Source: Candidatus Vicinibacter proximus (lineage in GTDB: Bacteria; Bacteroidota; Bacteroidia; Chitinophagales; Saprospiraceae). From it: a DNA stretch of 64,000 bases. Position numbers and translations under genes: made by a program. Under the pieces are notes generated by a model. It was not told the origin of the DNA. It searched no databases and saw nothing but the letters and a program-made list of their open reading frames with translations. Shown here in pieces: positions 53,847 to 62,888 of this stretch. Each line of letters starts with the position of its first letter. Position 1 is the first letter of the stretch. The stretch covers positions 2,046,001-2,110,000 of the forward strand of contig JADJOE010000003.1 in assembly GCA_016713905.1 (NCBI GenBank), read 5' to 3'.

Positions 53847-54025
53847 CGTAATGTTTGACGCTGGGAAGTATGACTGAACGATCTCTGCTTCAGCAGAGTA
53901 TCGTGTGACAGCACGATAGGTGAAGGACTTGTCCGACCACTGGCGAAACTGCGAAAGCGGCTTCACGTACACTTTAATTGATACTGCTTTTATTCAATGT
54001 AATGTTTTATGCTGAGAAACATCAA
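53847..54025 (+). repeat. Palindrome-rich dispersed repeat, copy 2 (about one and a half units)
   Basis: The sequence cgtaatgtttgacgctgggaa, then ctgaacgatctctgc/gcagag hairpin, then tatcgtg hairpin, ends at gaaagcggct (53962), as in the copy at 13191-13345. It then continues with ttcacgtacactttaattgat and aatgttttatgctgagaa, which repeats the start of the unit. Thus the element occurs as a tandem partial unit. It is non-coding, between the DUF3467 gene and the hypothetical gene at 54167. Confidence 0.75.
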
Positions 54026-54144
54026 CCAACCTATTATTAATTTTCAAAGACTATAATTTTCAAATTAACTCATTAGCTCACTAACTGATTCTCACATTTT
54101 GTAATTTCTTGACTTGAAATACTTTAAAGTATTTAAAATTTTGT

Positions 54145-54152
54145 TAGATTTG
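54145..54152 (+). promoter_or_regulatory. TAGATTTG promoter box
   Basis: TAGATTTG fits TAnnTTTG. Its position rules out the GTG at 54152 as a start and supports the ATG at 54167. Confidence 0.5.
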
Positions 54153-54166
54153 TGAAAAATTCAATC

Positions 54167-55642
54167 ATGAAAATACTTTTTAGCACAATTTTAGTACTCC
54201 AATTAAGTTTTTCTTATTCGCAAATTGATTTTAAAACAGTTGATGTAGATAAAATATCAAAGTCTTTTATCATAGATAAATTTTTAGGGTATAAAGATGG
54301 AATTTATTATTTCCAATACCTAATCATAAAAAATATAGTTCAATTTGATCGAAAAAAAACACAAGGACTTGGCGTAGTTATGTTTGACAAAGATTTAAAA
54401 GAAATACGAAGATTTGAAGTAAGTGGTAAAGAAAAAAAAGAAAATTTAATTGCAACTTACTTTAAGGATGGTAAATTACATTTAATAGCATCATATGACA
54501 ATAAGGAAAATAAAATTATAAACCATTACTCATTTGATAATAGCGGCAATCGTATTGGTGCAATAGAATTACTGGTTACCGATGAAGATTCTAATATAGA
54601 TGTAGATTTCTCATTGGATTCAAGTAAAATTTTAATAGTCAACAAATTTGATCCTAATACAAAAAATGAAAATTGTAAATTAGATGCTTGTGTAATAGAT
54701 AAAGATGGGAATTTGCAATGGAAGAAGTCCAGTTCACTAGGAAATTCCAAGGAATTTGATTTCAAAGCATTCAAAATTAATAATGAAGGTAACCTTTATG
54801 TCATTATGCAAGCATTATCTAAAAATGATGCATATTCTTACAATCTTTTTAATTTGAATAAAAATGGTTCACATACCACAAAGTTGGTCACAAGTGGGTA
54901 CATCGGAATTGTAAAAATGTATGAAACAGAAGACGGTTGTTACCTTACAGGATTCAATTATAATTTAAAAAAAGGAATTCATGTTAATCCATTTTTAGTT
55001 AGAATAAATGATAAAAAGACTGAATTAATAGTACCTAACGAATCAATTAATGAAGACTATTTAGCACCGTTAATAAAAAATAAATTTTACAAAGATAAAG
55101 ATGGTTGGTCTGGATATACTTCATTAGTACATGCTTGGAAAAATGATAAATCTGAGCACAGAATTGTATGGGAAGCTTCATATTTAAGCATTGAAAAAGT
55201 TGGAGGAATCCAGTATAAATACAATGAGTGCAAACATTACTTTATGTTTATTTACGATGCAAATGAAACATTGAAAGACATAAAAATTTGCCCAAAGGAA
55301 TTGGCAACTGACGCTGATTACTTTATCTATCCGGTACAAAGTTTTGTTCAAAACGATATAATGTATGCTGTGTTTAATGAGCAAGAGAATAACATTAATC
55401 TTACTTCGATTGATAAATGGAAAAACAAAGGAGATCAAATACCTATTTTAAGAAGATTTAAACCAGATGGAAGTATCAAAGATATTAAGTTAAATAAAAA
55501 CCTAAATAATCAAGGTGTGATTCCAAATGCATCCGGTTTAACTTCTGAAGGCAATTTGATATTTTACTTTGGCGAATTTAAATTTTTAAAAATTAAGGAC
55601 TTTAAGATAGGTTTGATAAATATTAATAATTTTGAAAAATAA
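54167..55642 (+). CDS. Hypothetical exported protein (propeller-like)
   Basis: A 491-residue protein that I do not recognise. It has a signal peptide (MKILFSTILVLQLSFSYSQ). The body has beta-strand repeats with lysine- and asparagine-rich loops (LIASYDNKENKIINHY, LQWKKSSSLGNSKEFDFK, KNDAYSYNLFNLNKNG), which resemble propeller blades, but the register is too weak to count. Acid- and Lys-rich composition and AT-rich codons differ from the neighbours. It stands alone after a promoter and a palindromic repeat, with a repeat of the same family after it. It has no visible T9SS sorting domain. Confidence 0.65.
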   Translation: MKILFSTILVLQLSFSYSQIDFKTVDVDKISKSFIIDKFLGYKDGIYYFQYLIIKNIVQFDRKKTQGLGVVMFDKDLKEIRRFEVSGKEKKENLIATYFKDGKLHLIASYDNKENKIINHYSFDNSGNRIGAIELLVTDEDSNIDVDFSLDSSKILIVNKFDPNTKNENCKLDACVIDKDGNLQWKKSSSLGNSKEFDFKAFKINNEGNLYVIMQALSKNDAYSYNLFNLNKNGSHTTKLVTSGYIGIVKMYETEDGCYLTGFNYNLKKGIHVNPFLVRINDKKTELIVPNESINEDYLAPLIKNKFYKDKDGWSGYTSLVHAWKNDKSEHRIVWEASYLSIEKVGGIQYKYNECKHYFMFIYDANETLKDIKICPKELATDADYFIYPVQSFVQNDIMYAVFNEQENNINLTSIDKWKNKGDQIPILRRFKPDGSIKDIKLNKNLNNQGVIPNASGLTSEGNLIFYFGEFKFLKIKDFKIGLININNFEK

Positions 55643-55713
55643 CAGGATGTGGTTAGCTGAATTCAATTCATTGAATTCGAAATTCTCCAAAATATTCTAA
55701 ATATTACATTGCC

Positions 55714-55770
55714 AAGTTTGACGCTGTGAATTATGGCTGAACGATCTCTACTGAAGCATAGATCGTTCAG
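55714..55770 (+). repeat. Palindrome-rich dispersed repeat, copy 3 (short)
   Basis: The sequence aagtttgacgctgtgaa and ctgaacgatct/agatcgttcag (11-bp arms, 12-base loop) belongs to the family at 13191 and 53847, here cut to the first modules. It follows the hypothetical gene by about 70 bases. Confidence 0.7.
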
Positions 55771-55794
55771 TTATCTCTTATTCTCACAATCCTC

Positions 55795-55802
55795 TATCTT
55801 TG
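55795..55802 (+). promoter_or_regulatory. TATCTTTG promoter box before the SulP gene
   Basis: TATCTTTG fits TAnnTTTG. It ends 22 bases before the ATG at 55825. Confidence 0.5.
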
Positions 55803-55824
55803 TAGCTAACAGTTGAGAAATGAG

Positions 55825-57375
55825 ATGAGGAAAAAAATCAAATACTACCGCCTTATCTGGCTTAAACATGATTTGCCCGCGGGTCTTGCGGTGTTTTTTG
55901 TGGCCCTGCCGTTGTGTCTGGGCATTGCACTGGCCTCGGGTGCACCCTTATATTCAGGTCTGATGGCCGGAATCATTGGCGGCGTAGTGGTGTCTTTAAT
56001 CAGTGGCTCGCAGCTGGGTGTTTCCGGACCTGCAGCAGGGTTAACAACTGTGGTGGCTGCGAGTATAGTTTCATTAGGTGATTTTAGGATGTTCTTGCTG
56101 GCGGTGATAGTCGCCGGAATGTTTCAATTGATTTTGGGCTTACTTAAATTGGGAAGCATCGCCCATTATTTTCCATCCTCGGTCATCAAAGGAATGTTGG
56201 CAGCCATCGGAATTATCTTGATTTCAAAACAAATTCCAATTGCACTGGGATATGACGAACCTGACTTTTGGAACAGTGGATTCCTGGGATTATTCTCTGA
56301 ACACAAGTTTTTATTGAACTTCATTTCGTTCAACAAAAGTCTCACCACCGGTACGATCGTGATCACCATGCTTTCCCTTGGATTACTGATATTTTTCCAG
56401 GGAAAATATGCACACAAATTTAAATTATTACCTGCACCACTAGCGGTAGTTGTATTGGGAATTATTTTTAATCAGATTTTTTATCAGGCAACTTCGGATT
56501 ACTCTTTAAAACACACGCAACTTGTTCAAATCCCCCATAATGTTTTTACACATATTGTTTTTCCCGATTTGTCTAAAATTTTTACCACCCACATCATTTG
56601 GATACAGGGAATGATCATTGGATTACTTGCAACTTTGGAGACTTTGTTGTGTGTAGAGGCGGTGGATAAGTTGGATAAAAGAAATCGCATCACACCGGTT
56701 AACCGAGAGCTTCTTGCACAGGGAATAGGCAACATTCTTTGTGGTCTGCTTGGCGCCATTCCCATCACCGCTGTAGTAGTACGTGGTGCTGCCAATGCAG
56801 ATGCAGGAGGGCGAACCAAACTCGCTTCTTTCACCCATGGCATTCTACTCCTTGCTGCCGTTCTGGCTATTCCATTTTTACTCAATTTAATTCCTTATGC
56901 GTCTCTTGCAGCCATACTTTTATTTACCGGTTACCGCCTTACACCACCCAAATTATACAGGAATATGTGGAGCCTTGGATGGAGACAATTTTTTCCATTC
57001 CTGATCACCATTGTGATAATTCTTGCAACAGATTTATTAATCGGTGTCAGCATCGGATTGCTGATTTCCATTTATTTTATCATACAGAATAATTTCAAGG
57101 CAGAATACCGCATCAGTAAAAAAATGGCCCACGATACAGAAATACATTACATCAAACTCAACAGCAATGTAACCTTCCTGAATAAAGTAAATTTGCGGAA
57201 AGCACTCGACCTTATTCCAGAATACAGTGTATTGACGATTGATGGAAGTGAATGTAATTTTATCGATTACGACATCCTGGAGATTATAAGCGAATACGCC
57301 AACAAAGCACATGATCGCCACATCGAATTACATTTACATGGGATTGAAAAAGTAAATGTTACCGCTTTGCATTAA
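55825..57375 (+). CDS. SulP family inorganic anion transporter
   Basis: A membrane transporter of 516 residues from the ATG at 55825; a TTG at 55813 adds four residues and is less likely. The SulP start is clear (WLKHDLPAGLAVFFVALPLC), with the family block GSQLGVSGPAAGLTTVVAAS and about ten further hydrophobic helices. A cytosolic STAS domain lies at the C-terminus (VLTIDGSECNFIDYDILEII). Bacterial SulP proteins transport bicarbonate, sulfate or other anions; the ion is not readable. A terminator shared with the convergent cyclophilin follows. Confidence 0.93.
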   Translation: MRKKIKYYRLIWLKHDLPAGLAVFFVALPLCLGIALASGAPLYSGLMAGIIGGVVVSLISGSQLGVSGPAAGLTTVVAASIVSLGDFRMFLLAVIVAGMFQLILGLLKLGSIAHYFPSSVIKGMLAAIGIILISKQIPIALGYDEPDFWNSGFLGLFSEHKFLLNFISFNKSLTTGTIVITMLSLGLLIFFQGKYAHKFKLLPAPLAVVVLGIIFNQIFYQATSDYSLKHTQLVQIPHNVFTHIVFPDLSKIFTTHIIWIQGMIIGLLATLETLLCVEAVDKLDKRNRITPVNRELLAQGIGNILCGLLGAIPITAVVVRGAANADAGGRTKLASFTHGILLLAAVLAIPFLLNLIPYASLAAILLFTGYRLTPPKLYRNMWSLGWRQFFPFLITIVIILATDLLIGVSIGLLISIYFIIQNNFKAEYRISKKMAHDTEIHYIKLNSNVTFLNKVNLRKALDLIPEYSVLTIDGSECNFIDYDILEIISEYANKAHDRHIELHLHGIEKVNVTALH

Positions 57376-57383
57376 AACAAAAA

Positions 57384-57412
57384 AAAGTCCCGCAGAATAT
57401 CTGCAGGACTTT
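57384..57412. terminator. Bidirectional hairpin terminator between SulP and cyclophilin
   Basis: Arms aaagtcccgcag (57384-57395) and ctgcaggacttt (57401-57412) pair with a single mismatch around the loop aatat. A runs before and T/A bases after allow action in both directions. Confidence 0.75.
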
Positions 57413-57434
57413 AAAAATTAAAATATAATTTTTT

Positions 57435-58031
57435 TTATTTCACTTCTCCGCTTTCAGAGATTTTTACTTTTACGGAAGTTGCTCCACTGCGTGATCCCAC
57501 AGCCTCCATTTTACTCACCACGTCCATTCCTTCAACCACTTTACCAAACACCACATGTCTTCCATCTAACCAAGGGCAAGGTACTGTAGTAATAAAAAAC
57601 TGCGAACCATTAGTGTTCGGACCAGCATTGGCCATAGATAGTAATCCGGGTTCTGTGTGCTTGATGATAAAATTCTCATCATTGAATTTTTCACCATAAA
57701 TGGATTTTCCTCCGGTGCCGTTGTGATTGGTAAAATCACCTCCCTGACACATAAATTGTGGAATGATACGGTGGAATCCGCTTCCCTGGAAGCCGAAACC
57801 TTTTTCTCCGGTGCACAACGCCCTGAAATTTTCAGCAGTGATGGGCGCAACGTCTGCGTAAAGTTCAAAAACAATTCGCCCTGCAGGCTGATCGTTGATG
57901 GTAATGTCAAAAAATACTTTTGGATTGGTAGTCATTTTTTTAGAAGCTTTTTGATTTTGGGCAGCAAGGTAACTTGATCCACAGAAAAGACTGGCCAAAA
58001 CCGGTAAAAAAATATAGAGAATCTTTTTCAT
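57435..58031 (-). CDS. Exported cyclophilin-type peptidyl-prolyl isomerase
   Basis: A 198-residue protein with a signal peptide (LYIFLPVLASLFCGSSYLAA) and a complete cyclophilin domain. Landmarks are FHRIIPQFMCQGGDFT, with catalytic Arg and Phe/Met positions, GPNTNGSQFFIT, and WLDGRHVVFG, which includes the Trp associated with cyclosporin binding. The sequence is closer to the eukaryotic cyclophilin A type than to E. coli PpiA. It folds exported proteins in the periplasm. It is convergent with the SulP gene. Confidence 0.95.
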   Translation of the reverse strand: MKKILYIFLPVLASLFCGSSYLAAQNQKASKKMTTNPKVFFDITINDQPAGRIVFELYADVAPITAENFRALCTGEKGFGFQGSGFHRIIPQFMCQGGDFTNHNGTGGKSIYGEKFNDENFIIKHTEPGLLSMANAGPNTNGSQFFITTVPCPWLDGRHVVFGKVVEGMDVVSKMEAVGSRSGATSVKVKISESGEVK

Positions 58032-58182
58032 GATAAAAATTTTCCCTTAAACGTAATCGGAATTATATTATTGCATACTTCCTAAAAAATGTTTTCTGAA
58101 CCAGGACTGCCAGAAACTAAACCTCAGGCCTTTCTATTCATAAATTTAAAGCTAATTTGCAGGTTCAAAACTTGTTTAAGAC

Positions 58183-59406
58183 ATGTCCTTCTCTGCCTCT
58201 GACAAAGCTTTAATAAATTCACTGTTGGTGTCCACCCTGGGATACTTTGTCGATGTATACGATCTCTTACTGTTTAGCGTAGTGCGTAGTAAGAGCCTTC
58301 GCGAATTGGGTATACCGGAAGAAGCTCTGCTGGAATCAGGACTCAGCTTACTGAATTGGATGCTTATCGGGATGATGGCCGGTGGTGTCGTCTGGGGTAT
58401 TTTGGGCGACAAGAAAGGTAGGCGCTCCGTTTTGTTTGGTTCCATCCTGATTTATTCTTTGGCCAATTTCCTGAATGCATATGTCACCGATGTAGGAACC
58501 TACAAAATACTTCGTTTGGTAGCAGGTTTTGGACTTGCCGGAGAATTAGGCGCCGGAATCACCCTGGTGTGCGAACTCATGAAGCCCGACAGAAGAGCTT
58601 ATGGGACCTTGCTGATCACAGCCATTGGTCTATTGGGTGCTGTCTTTGCCGCATACATTGGTCAATATTACGATTGGCGGTTTGCGTACAAACTCGGCGG
58701 AATGATGGGCTTTGCCTTGCTTTTACTAAGGATAGGCTCCAGGGAAAGCACAATATTTGAAAAAAGTCAGGATCTAAACATTAGCCATGGGAATTTTCTA
58801 CAGTTGATTACCCGGAAAGATTTGTTGCTGCGTTATCTGAAGTTAATTTTATTAGGCTTGCCGATATTTTTTGTCATTGGCATTTTGGTTACTGCAACGC
58901 CAGAATTTGCAAGGGCTTTTGGAATGAATGAGATTCCTGAAACCGGGTTCGCGATTATGATCAGTTATACCTTTATTTCTCTTGGCGATATTCTATGCAC
59001 CTTTCTAAGTCAATTATTGAAAAGCAGAAAGAAGGCTCTGGCCATTTTTCTATGGATTAGTTTAGCTGGCATTTTGGTTTTTCTCTTGTTTCCAGGGCAA
59101 ACCCCGCTGGCTTATTACTGGCATTGTGCCATCATGGGCATTGGCATAGGATACCTTTCCTTGTTGGTTACATTTGTTTCCGAACGATTTGGCACAAATT
59201 TGCGTGCAACCGCAACTATTTCTGCACCAAATTTTATCCGGGGATTGTTGCCTGTCTTCGTTGCTCCAATATTTCTGTACATAAAATCACAATCCGATCT
59301 CATTACTGCAGGAGTGGTGATGGGCATTCTCTGTACCATTATTCCTATGATATTGCTTTTATGGATTAAAGAAGATTATGGAAAATCTATGGATTGGGTA
59401 GAATAA
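58183..59406 (+). CDS. MFS transporter
   Basis: A 407-residue protein with about twelve membrane helices. The MFS signature between helices 2 and 3 is GGVVWGILGDKKGRRSVLFG. Another typical motif is GAGITLVCELMKPDRRAYGT, as in the sugar/organic-acid sub-family that includes metabolite:H+ symporters. The start is the ATG at 58183, in-frame and preceded by an AT-rich region. Substrate is unknown; the neighbours give no firm clue. Confidence 0.9.
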   Translation: MSFSASDKALINSLLVSTLGYFVDVYDLLLFSVVRSKSLRELGIPEEALLESGLSLLNWMLIGMMAGGVVWGILGDKKGRRSVLFGSILIYSLANFLNAYVTDVGTYKILRLVAGFGLAGELGAGITLVCELMKPDRRAYGTLLITAIGLLGAVFAAYIGQYYDWRFAYKLGGMMGFALLLLRIGSRESTIFEKSQDLNISHGNFLQLITRKDLLLRYLKLILLGLPIFFVIGILVTATPEFARAFGMNEIPETGFAIMISYTFISLGDILCTFLSQLLKSRKKALAIFLWISLAGILVFLLFPGQTPLAYYWHCAIMGIGIGYLSLLVTFVSERFGTNLRATATISAPNFIRGLLPVFVAPIFLYIKSQSDLITAGVVMGILCTIIPMILLLWIKEDYGKSMDWVE

Positions 59407-59545
59407 ATTTCTTTTTCTGGCCAATTAAAATCCATTCAACGAAACTAATTCCCGTTTGCTTATCCAAATTTTATTTCAGGAAATTAAAAGTAAATCAATT
59501 ATTATTTTTAGTTTCGTAAATCAAACCATCTAAAACCATCTACAC

Positions 59546-62368
59546 GTGAAAAATTTAAGTCTGATTTTACTCCTGTTTGCTTTTTGCTCAGGTTTTCAAA
59601 GTATTGCACAAACGAATGTGATTCGCGGTAAAGTGACCGATAAAATCAATGGAGAACCCTTACCAGGAGTCAATGTAGTGATTTGGTCAACCACCAAAGG
59701 GACAGTGACTGACCCGGATGGAATGTACACCATTGCTGCACCAGCCAATGGAAAACTTGAATTTACCTATCTGAGTTACGCAAGTCAAATTGTGGATATT
59801 GCAGGAAGAAATGACATCGACATCAGCCTCATGCCTACCAATTCAGAACTGGATCAGGTGGTTGTTGTAGGATCCCGAAGACCAGGAAGAATTCTTATGG
59901 AGTCCACTACACCGATTGATGTAGTGAATGTCAAACAATCCATTCAGACTACTGCACGTATGGATCTGACTTCTATGTTGAATTATGCTGCGCCTTCTAT
60001 CAATTACAACAAACAATCAGGATCAGACGGAGCAGATCATATCGATTTGGCCACATTGAGAGGACTTGGACCTGACCAATCACTCGTACTGGTCAATGGC
60101 AAACGAAGACACCAGACTGCGTTTGTCTCTGTCTTTGGAACAAGAGGCAGAGGAAATTCAGGTACAGATTTGAATGCATTTCCCTTAGCGGCAATGGATC
60201 GTGTAGAAATTCTCCGTGATGGTGCATCCGCACAATATGGTTCTGACGCCATCGCAGGTGTGATGAATCTTATCCTTAAAAAAACTACAGGAGAACTTAC
60301 TGCAAATATTGCATACTCCGGTTACTATGATAAAAAATTCAACCCTGCCTTTGAACCCGATCTCAACCAATACGTGTACGAAAACAAATTAGATGGAAAC
60401 AGCATTTCTGCAGATTTGAATTATGGGGTCAAATTAGGCAAGCAGGGTGGTTTTGCCAACTTTACTTTAAATTATTTATCCCTCGGAAAAACCTATCGTC
60501 AATCCTTAGATCAGGATTTTTCTGCTGAATATGGATTACCGGTTAATGTGGTAAGACGAGCACATGGAGATGGTTCTCTGAATTCAGCAGGTGCGTTTTT
60601 GAATGCAGAACTTCCGTTAAATGAAGACTTGAAACTTTATGCATTTGGTGGTTACAATAATAAAGCTTCAGAGGCATACGCATTCAGCAGGAATTTTTCA
60701 GGCAAACCGAATCGTTTTATTACAACAGCTTCCGGACAGCTGGTAGACATTCCGGGAATCATAAAAAAATCCGGAGGCACCACCACTGCGGATGCAGATT
60801 CTTACTTTAATCCAATCATTGCTACAAACGTTAATGATTTTTCGGCAGCAATTGGCATTCGCAAAGAAAATCCTGAGGGTTGGAATTGGGATTTGAGCAA
60901 TGTTACCGGACAAAATAATTTTCATTTCTATGGTGAAAAAACAGTGAACGCTTCATTGAGTGATGTTCAAAAAAATCATTTCGACGATGGCGGATTTAAA
61001 TTTTTACAGAATACAACCAATTTAAATTTCAATAGAGAATTTACAGGATTTTTGGAAGGAATCGGATTTGCAGCGGGGGCTGAACTTAGATTGGAACAAT
61101 ACGAATTATACGCTGGAGAAGAAGCTTCTTATAAAAATTACGATCCCAATAAAACTGTGGTTACCGGAGGTGGCGACACCGTATTTGTAGCAGGTGGATC
61201 TCAGGGATTTCCGGGTTATCAACCTTCTGATGAAGTAAATGCACAGCGCATCGCAGCAGCTGCTTATGCAGATGCAGAGTTAGACATCACCAAAGATTTT
61301 TTGGTGAGTGCTGCAGTGAGACTGGAGAATTACAATGACTTTGGATTTACCCACAATTACAAATTGGCATCCAGATATCTGATCCATAAAAAATTGAATG
61401 TACGTGGTTCCTTATCTACTGGATTCCGCGCTCCTTCCCTTCAGCAAATAAATTTTTCTTCCACTTTTACGACCGTGCAGGGAGGAAATATCTCAGAAGT
61501 GAAAATTGCACCAAACGACAACAGCATTACAAAAGCTGCAGGTATTCCTGAACTCAAGCAGGAAGAATCACTGAACGCAAGTTTGGGTTTTGCATGGAAA
61601 GCAATGGATGAATTGAGTATAAGTTGTGATTTATACTGGGTTAATATTAAGGATCGCGTAGTATTGTCCGGACAATTTGATGCCTCTGACAATACCTTAG
61701 ATCCCGTCTTTACTGCTGAGCTAAATAGATTACGTGTTGGGCTTGCACAGTTTTTTGCCAATGCTGTAAATACGACCAATAAAGGAATTGATTTGGTCTT
61801 TGATTACAACCGCAAATTCGGTAAAAACAGAGTGCGTTTACTGGCCATGGGTAATATTCAGGAAATGACCATAGATAAAATTAATGTACCAGAAAAACTC
61901 AACGATACAGAATCTCACAGAAAACAATTTCTGAGCGACAGAGAGCAGGCATTCATTTTAGCTTCTGCTCCACCGGTTAAATTAGGATTTAATCTGGAGT
62001 ACGGTTATAAAAAATTTGGCATCGGAACAAGACTAACCTATTTTGGAAAAATAAAAATTCTTGGATATGGCGAAGATGGATTGGGTATTGCGCCACAAGT
62101 TCCAAATGACGACAACACCGCTTATCTACCCGATGAATATCTGTATAATGCAAAATGGGTAAACGACATTTATGCTTCTTACCAAATCACGAAAAATCTG
62201 AATGTCAACCTGGGCGTCGATAACCTGCTGAATGTACATCCTGATCTGGGTGCAGTAAATGGAGCCAAATGGTGGGCATTCAACAACGAAACCGGAGGCC
62301 CATGGGATGCAGTGCAAATGGGTGGTAATGGGATGAGGATGTTTGCCAGATTGGGATTTGTTTTTTAA
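59546..62368 (+). CDS. TonB-dependent receptor with carboxypeptidase-like N-terminal domain
   Basis: A 940-residue outer-membrane receptor starting at a GTG (59546). It has a signal peptide (ILLLFAFCSGFQSIAQ), a CarboxypepD_reg-like domain (VIRGKVTDKINGEPLPGVNV, about residues 24-95), a plug (DQSLVLVNGKRRHQ, MDRVEILRDGASAQYGSDAI), and a 22-strand-type barrel ending in an aromatic residue (MFARLGFVF). Such receptors import siderophores, glycans or vitamins. No SusD partner is next to it, so the ligand cannot be guessed. A perfect hairpin lies about 70 bases downstream. Confidence 0.94.
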   Translation: MKNLSLILLLFAFCSGFQSIAQTNVIRGKVTDKINGEPLPGVNVVIWSTTKGTVTDPDGMYTIAAPANGKLEFTYLSYASQIVDIAGRNDIDISLMPTNSELDQVVVVGSRRPGRILMESTTPIDVVNVKQSIQTTARMDLTSMLNYAAPSINYNKQSGSDGADHIDLATLRGLGPDQSLVLVNGKRRHQTAFVSVFGTRGRGNSGTDLNAFPLAAMDRVEILRDGASAQYGSDAIAGVMNLILKKTTGELTANIAYSGYYDKKFNPAFEPDLNQYVYENKLDGNSISADLNYGVKLGKQGGFANFTLNYLSLGKTYRQSLDQDFSAEYGLPVNVVRRAHGDGSLNSAGAFLNAELPLNEDLKLYAFGGYNNKASEAYAFSRNFSGKPNRFITTASGQLVDIPGIIKKSGGTTTADADSYFNPIIATNVNDFSAAIGIRKENPEGWNWDLSNVTGQNNFHFYGEKTVNASLSDVQKNHFDDGGFKFLQNTTNLNFNREFTGFLEGIGFAAGAELRLEQYELYAGEEASYKNYDPNKTVVTGGGDTVFVAGGSQGFPGYQPSDEVNAQRIAAAAYADAELDITKDFLVSAAVRLENYNDFGFTHNYKLASRYLIHKKLNVRGSLSTGFRAPSLQQINFSSTFTTVQGGNISEVKIAPNDNSITKAAGIPELKQEESLNASLGFAWKAMDELSISCDLYWVNIKDRVVLSGQFDASDNTLDPVFTAELNRLRVGLAQFFANAVNTTNKGIDLVFDYNRKFGKNRVRLLAMGNIQEMTIDKINVPEKLNDTESHRKQFLSDREQAFILASAPPVKLGFNLEYGYKKFGIGTRLTYFGKIKILGYGEDGLGIAPQVPNDDNTAYLPDEYLYNAKWVNDIYASYQITKNLNVNLGVDNLLNVHPDLGAVNGAKWWAFNNETGGPWDAVQMGGNGMRMFARLGFVF

Positions 62369-62436
62369 TTTGTGCAAGAAAGATTTTTTTAGCTATTCAT
62401 GCAATTAGCTATTCAAGATTTATTATTTTTAAAAAC

Positions 62437-62484
62437 AATCTCCATTGGTATTAAGAAGTTCACTTCTTAATACCAATGGAGATT
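62437..62484. repeat. 48-base perfect inverted repeat after the TonB receptor
   Basis: Arms of 23 bp (62437-62459 and 62462-62484) are fully complementary around the two-base loop tc. It lies about 70 bases after the receptor stop. A run of ten As follows at about 62490, which would read as Ts only on the minus strand. It may stop transcription or be a small mobile repeat; the rest of 62369-62888 shows no gene. Confidence 0.85.
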
Positions 62485-62703
62485 CTGCCAAAAAAAAAAC
62501 CGGATGTAAAAGGGTAATTACCTATTCATTCCATCTTTTAATCCAGAACAAACTGAAATCGCCTATTTTCCTTCCAATTGCAGACCGTACAATCACCTAC
62601 TCAGAAACCAAATTAGAGAAATATTGAAAGTTGTGATTAGGAATGAAGTCATCTTTATAATAGGGTAATGTCCAATTGGTATGATGAGCAAATACAAAAT
62701 TCC

Positions 62704-62778
62704 ATATTTGCACAAAACGACTTAAGTGCAATAATAAAATATCTTATTTGCATTAAATGGCTTAAGTGCCAAAATAAA
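62704..62778. promoter_or_regulatory. Two direct repeats upstream of acs, operator-like
   Basis: Two 35-base direct copies lie at 62704-62738 and 62744-62778: (a/t)tatttgcaNNAAANgNcttaagtgcNa, separated by 5 bases. The shared core cttaagtgc stands about 120-180 bases before the acs ATG. Repeated motifs at this distance suggest a transcription factor site. Confidence 0.5.
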
Positions 62779-62888
62779 TAACTTTAGAACCTTTATGCAA
62801 GTGGACTATGGGGATTTTCAAAATCACCAACGGATGCAAAACACACTGCATTCTTGAAGAAATTTTTAGTTTTACGATATAAAAACGA

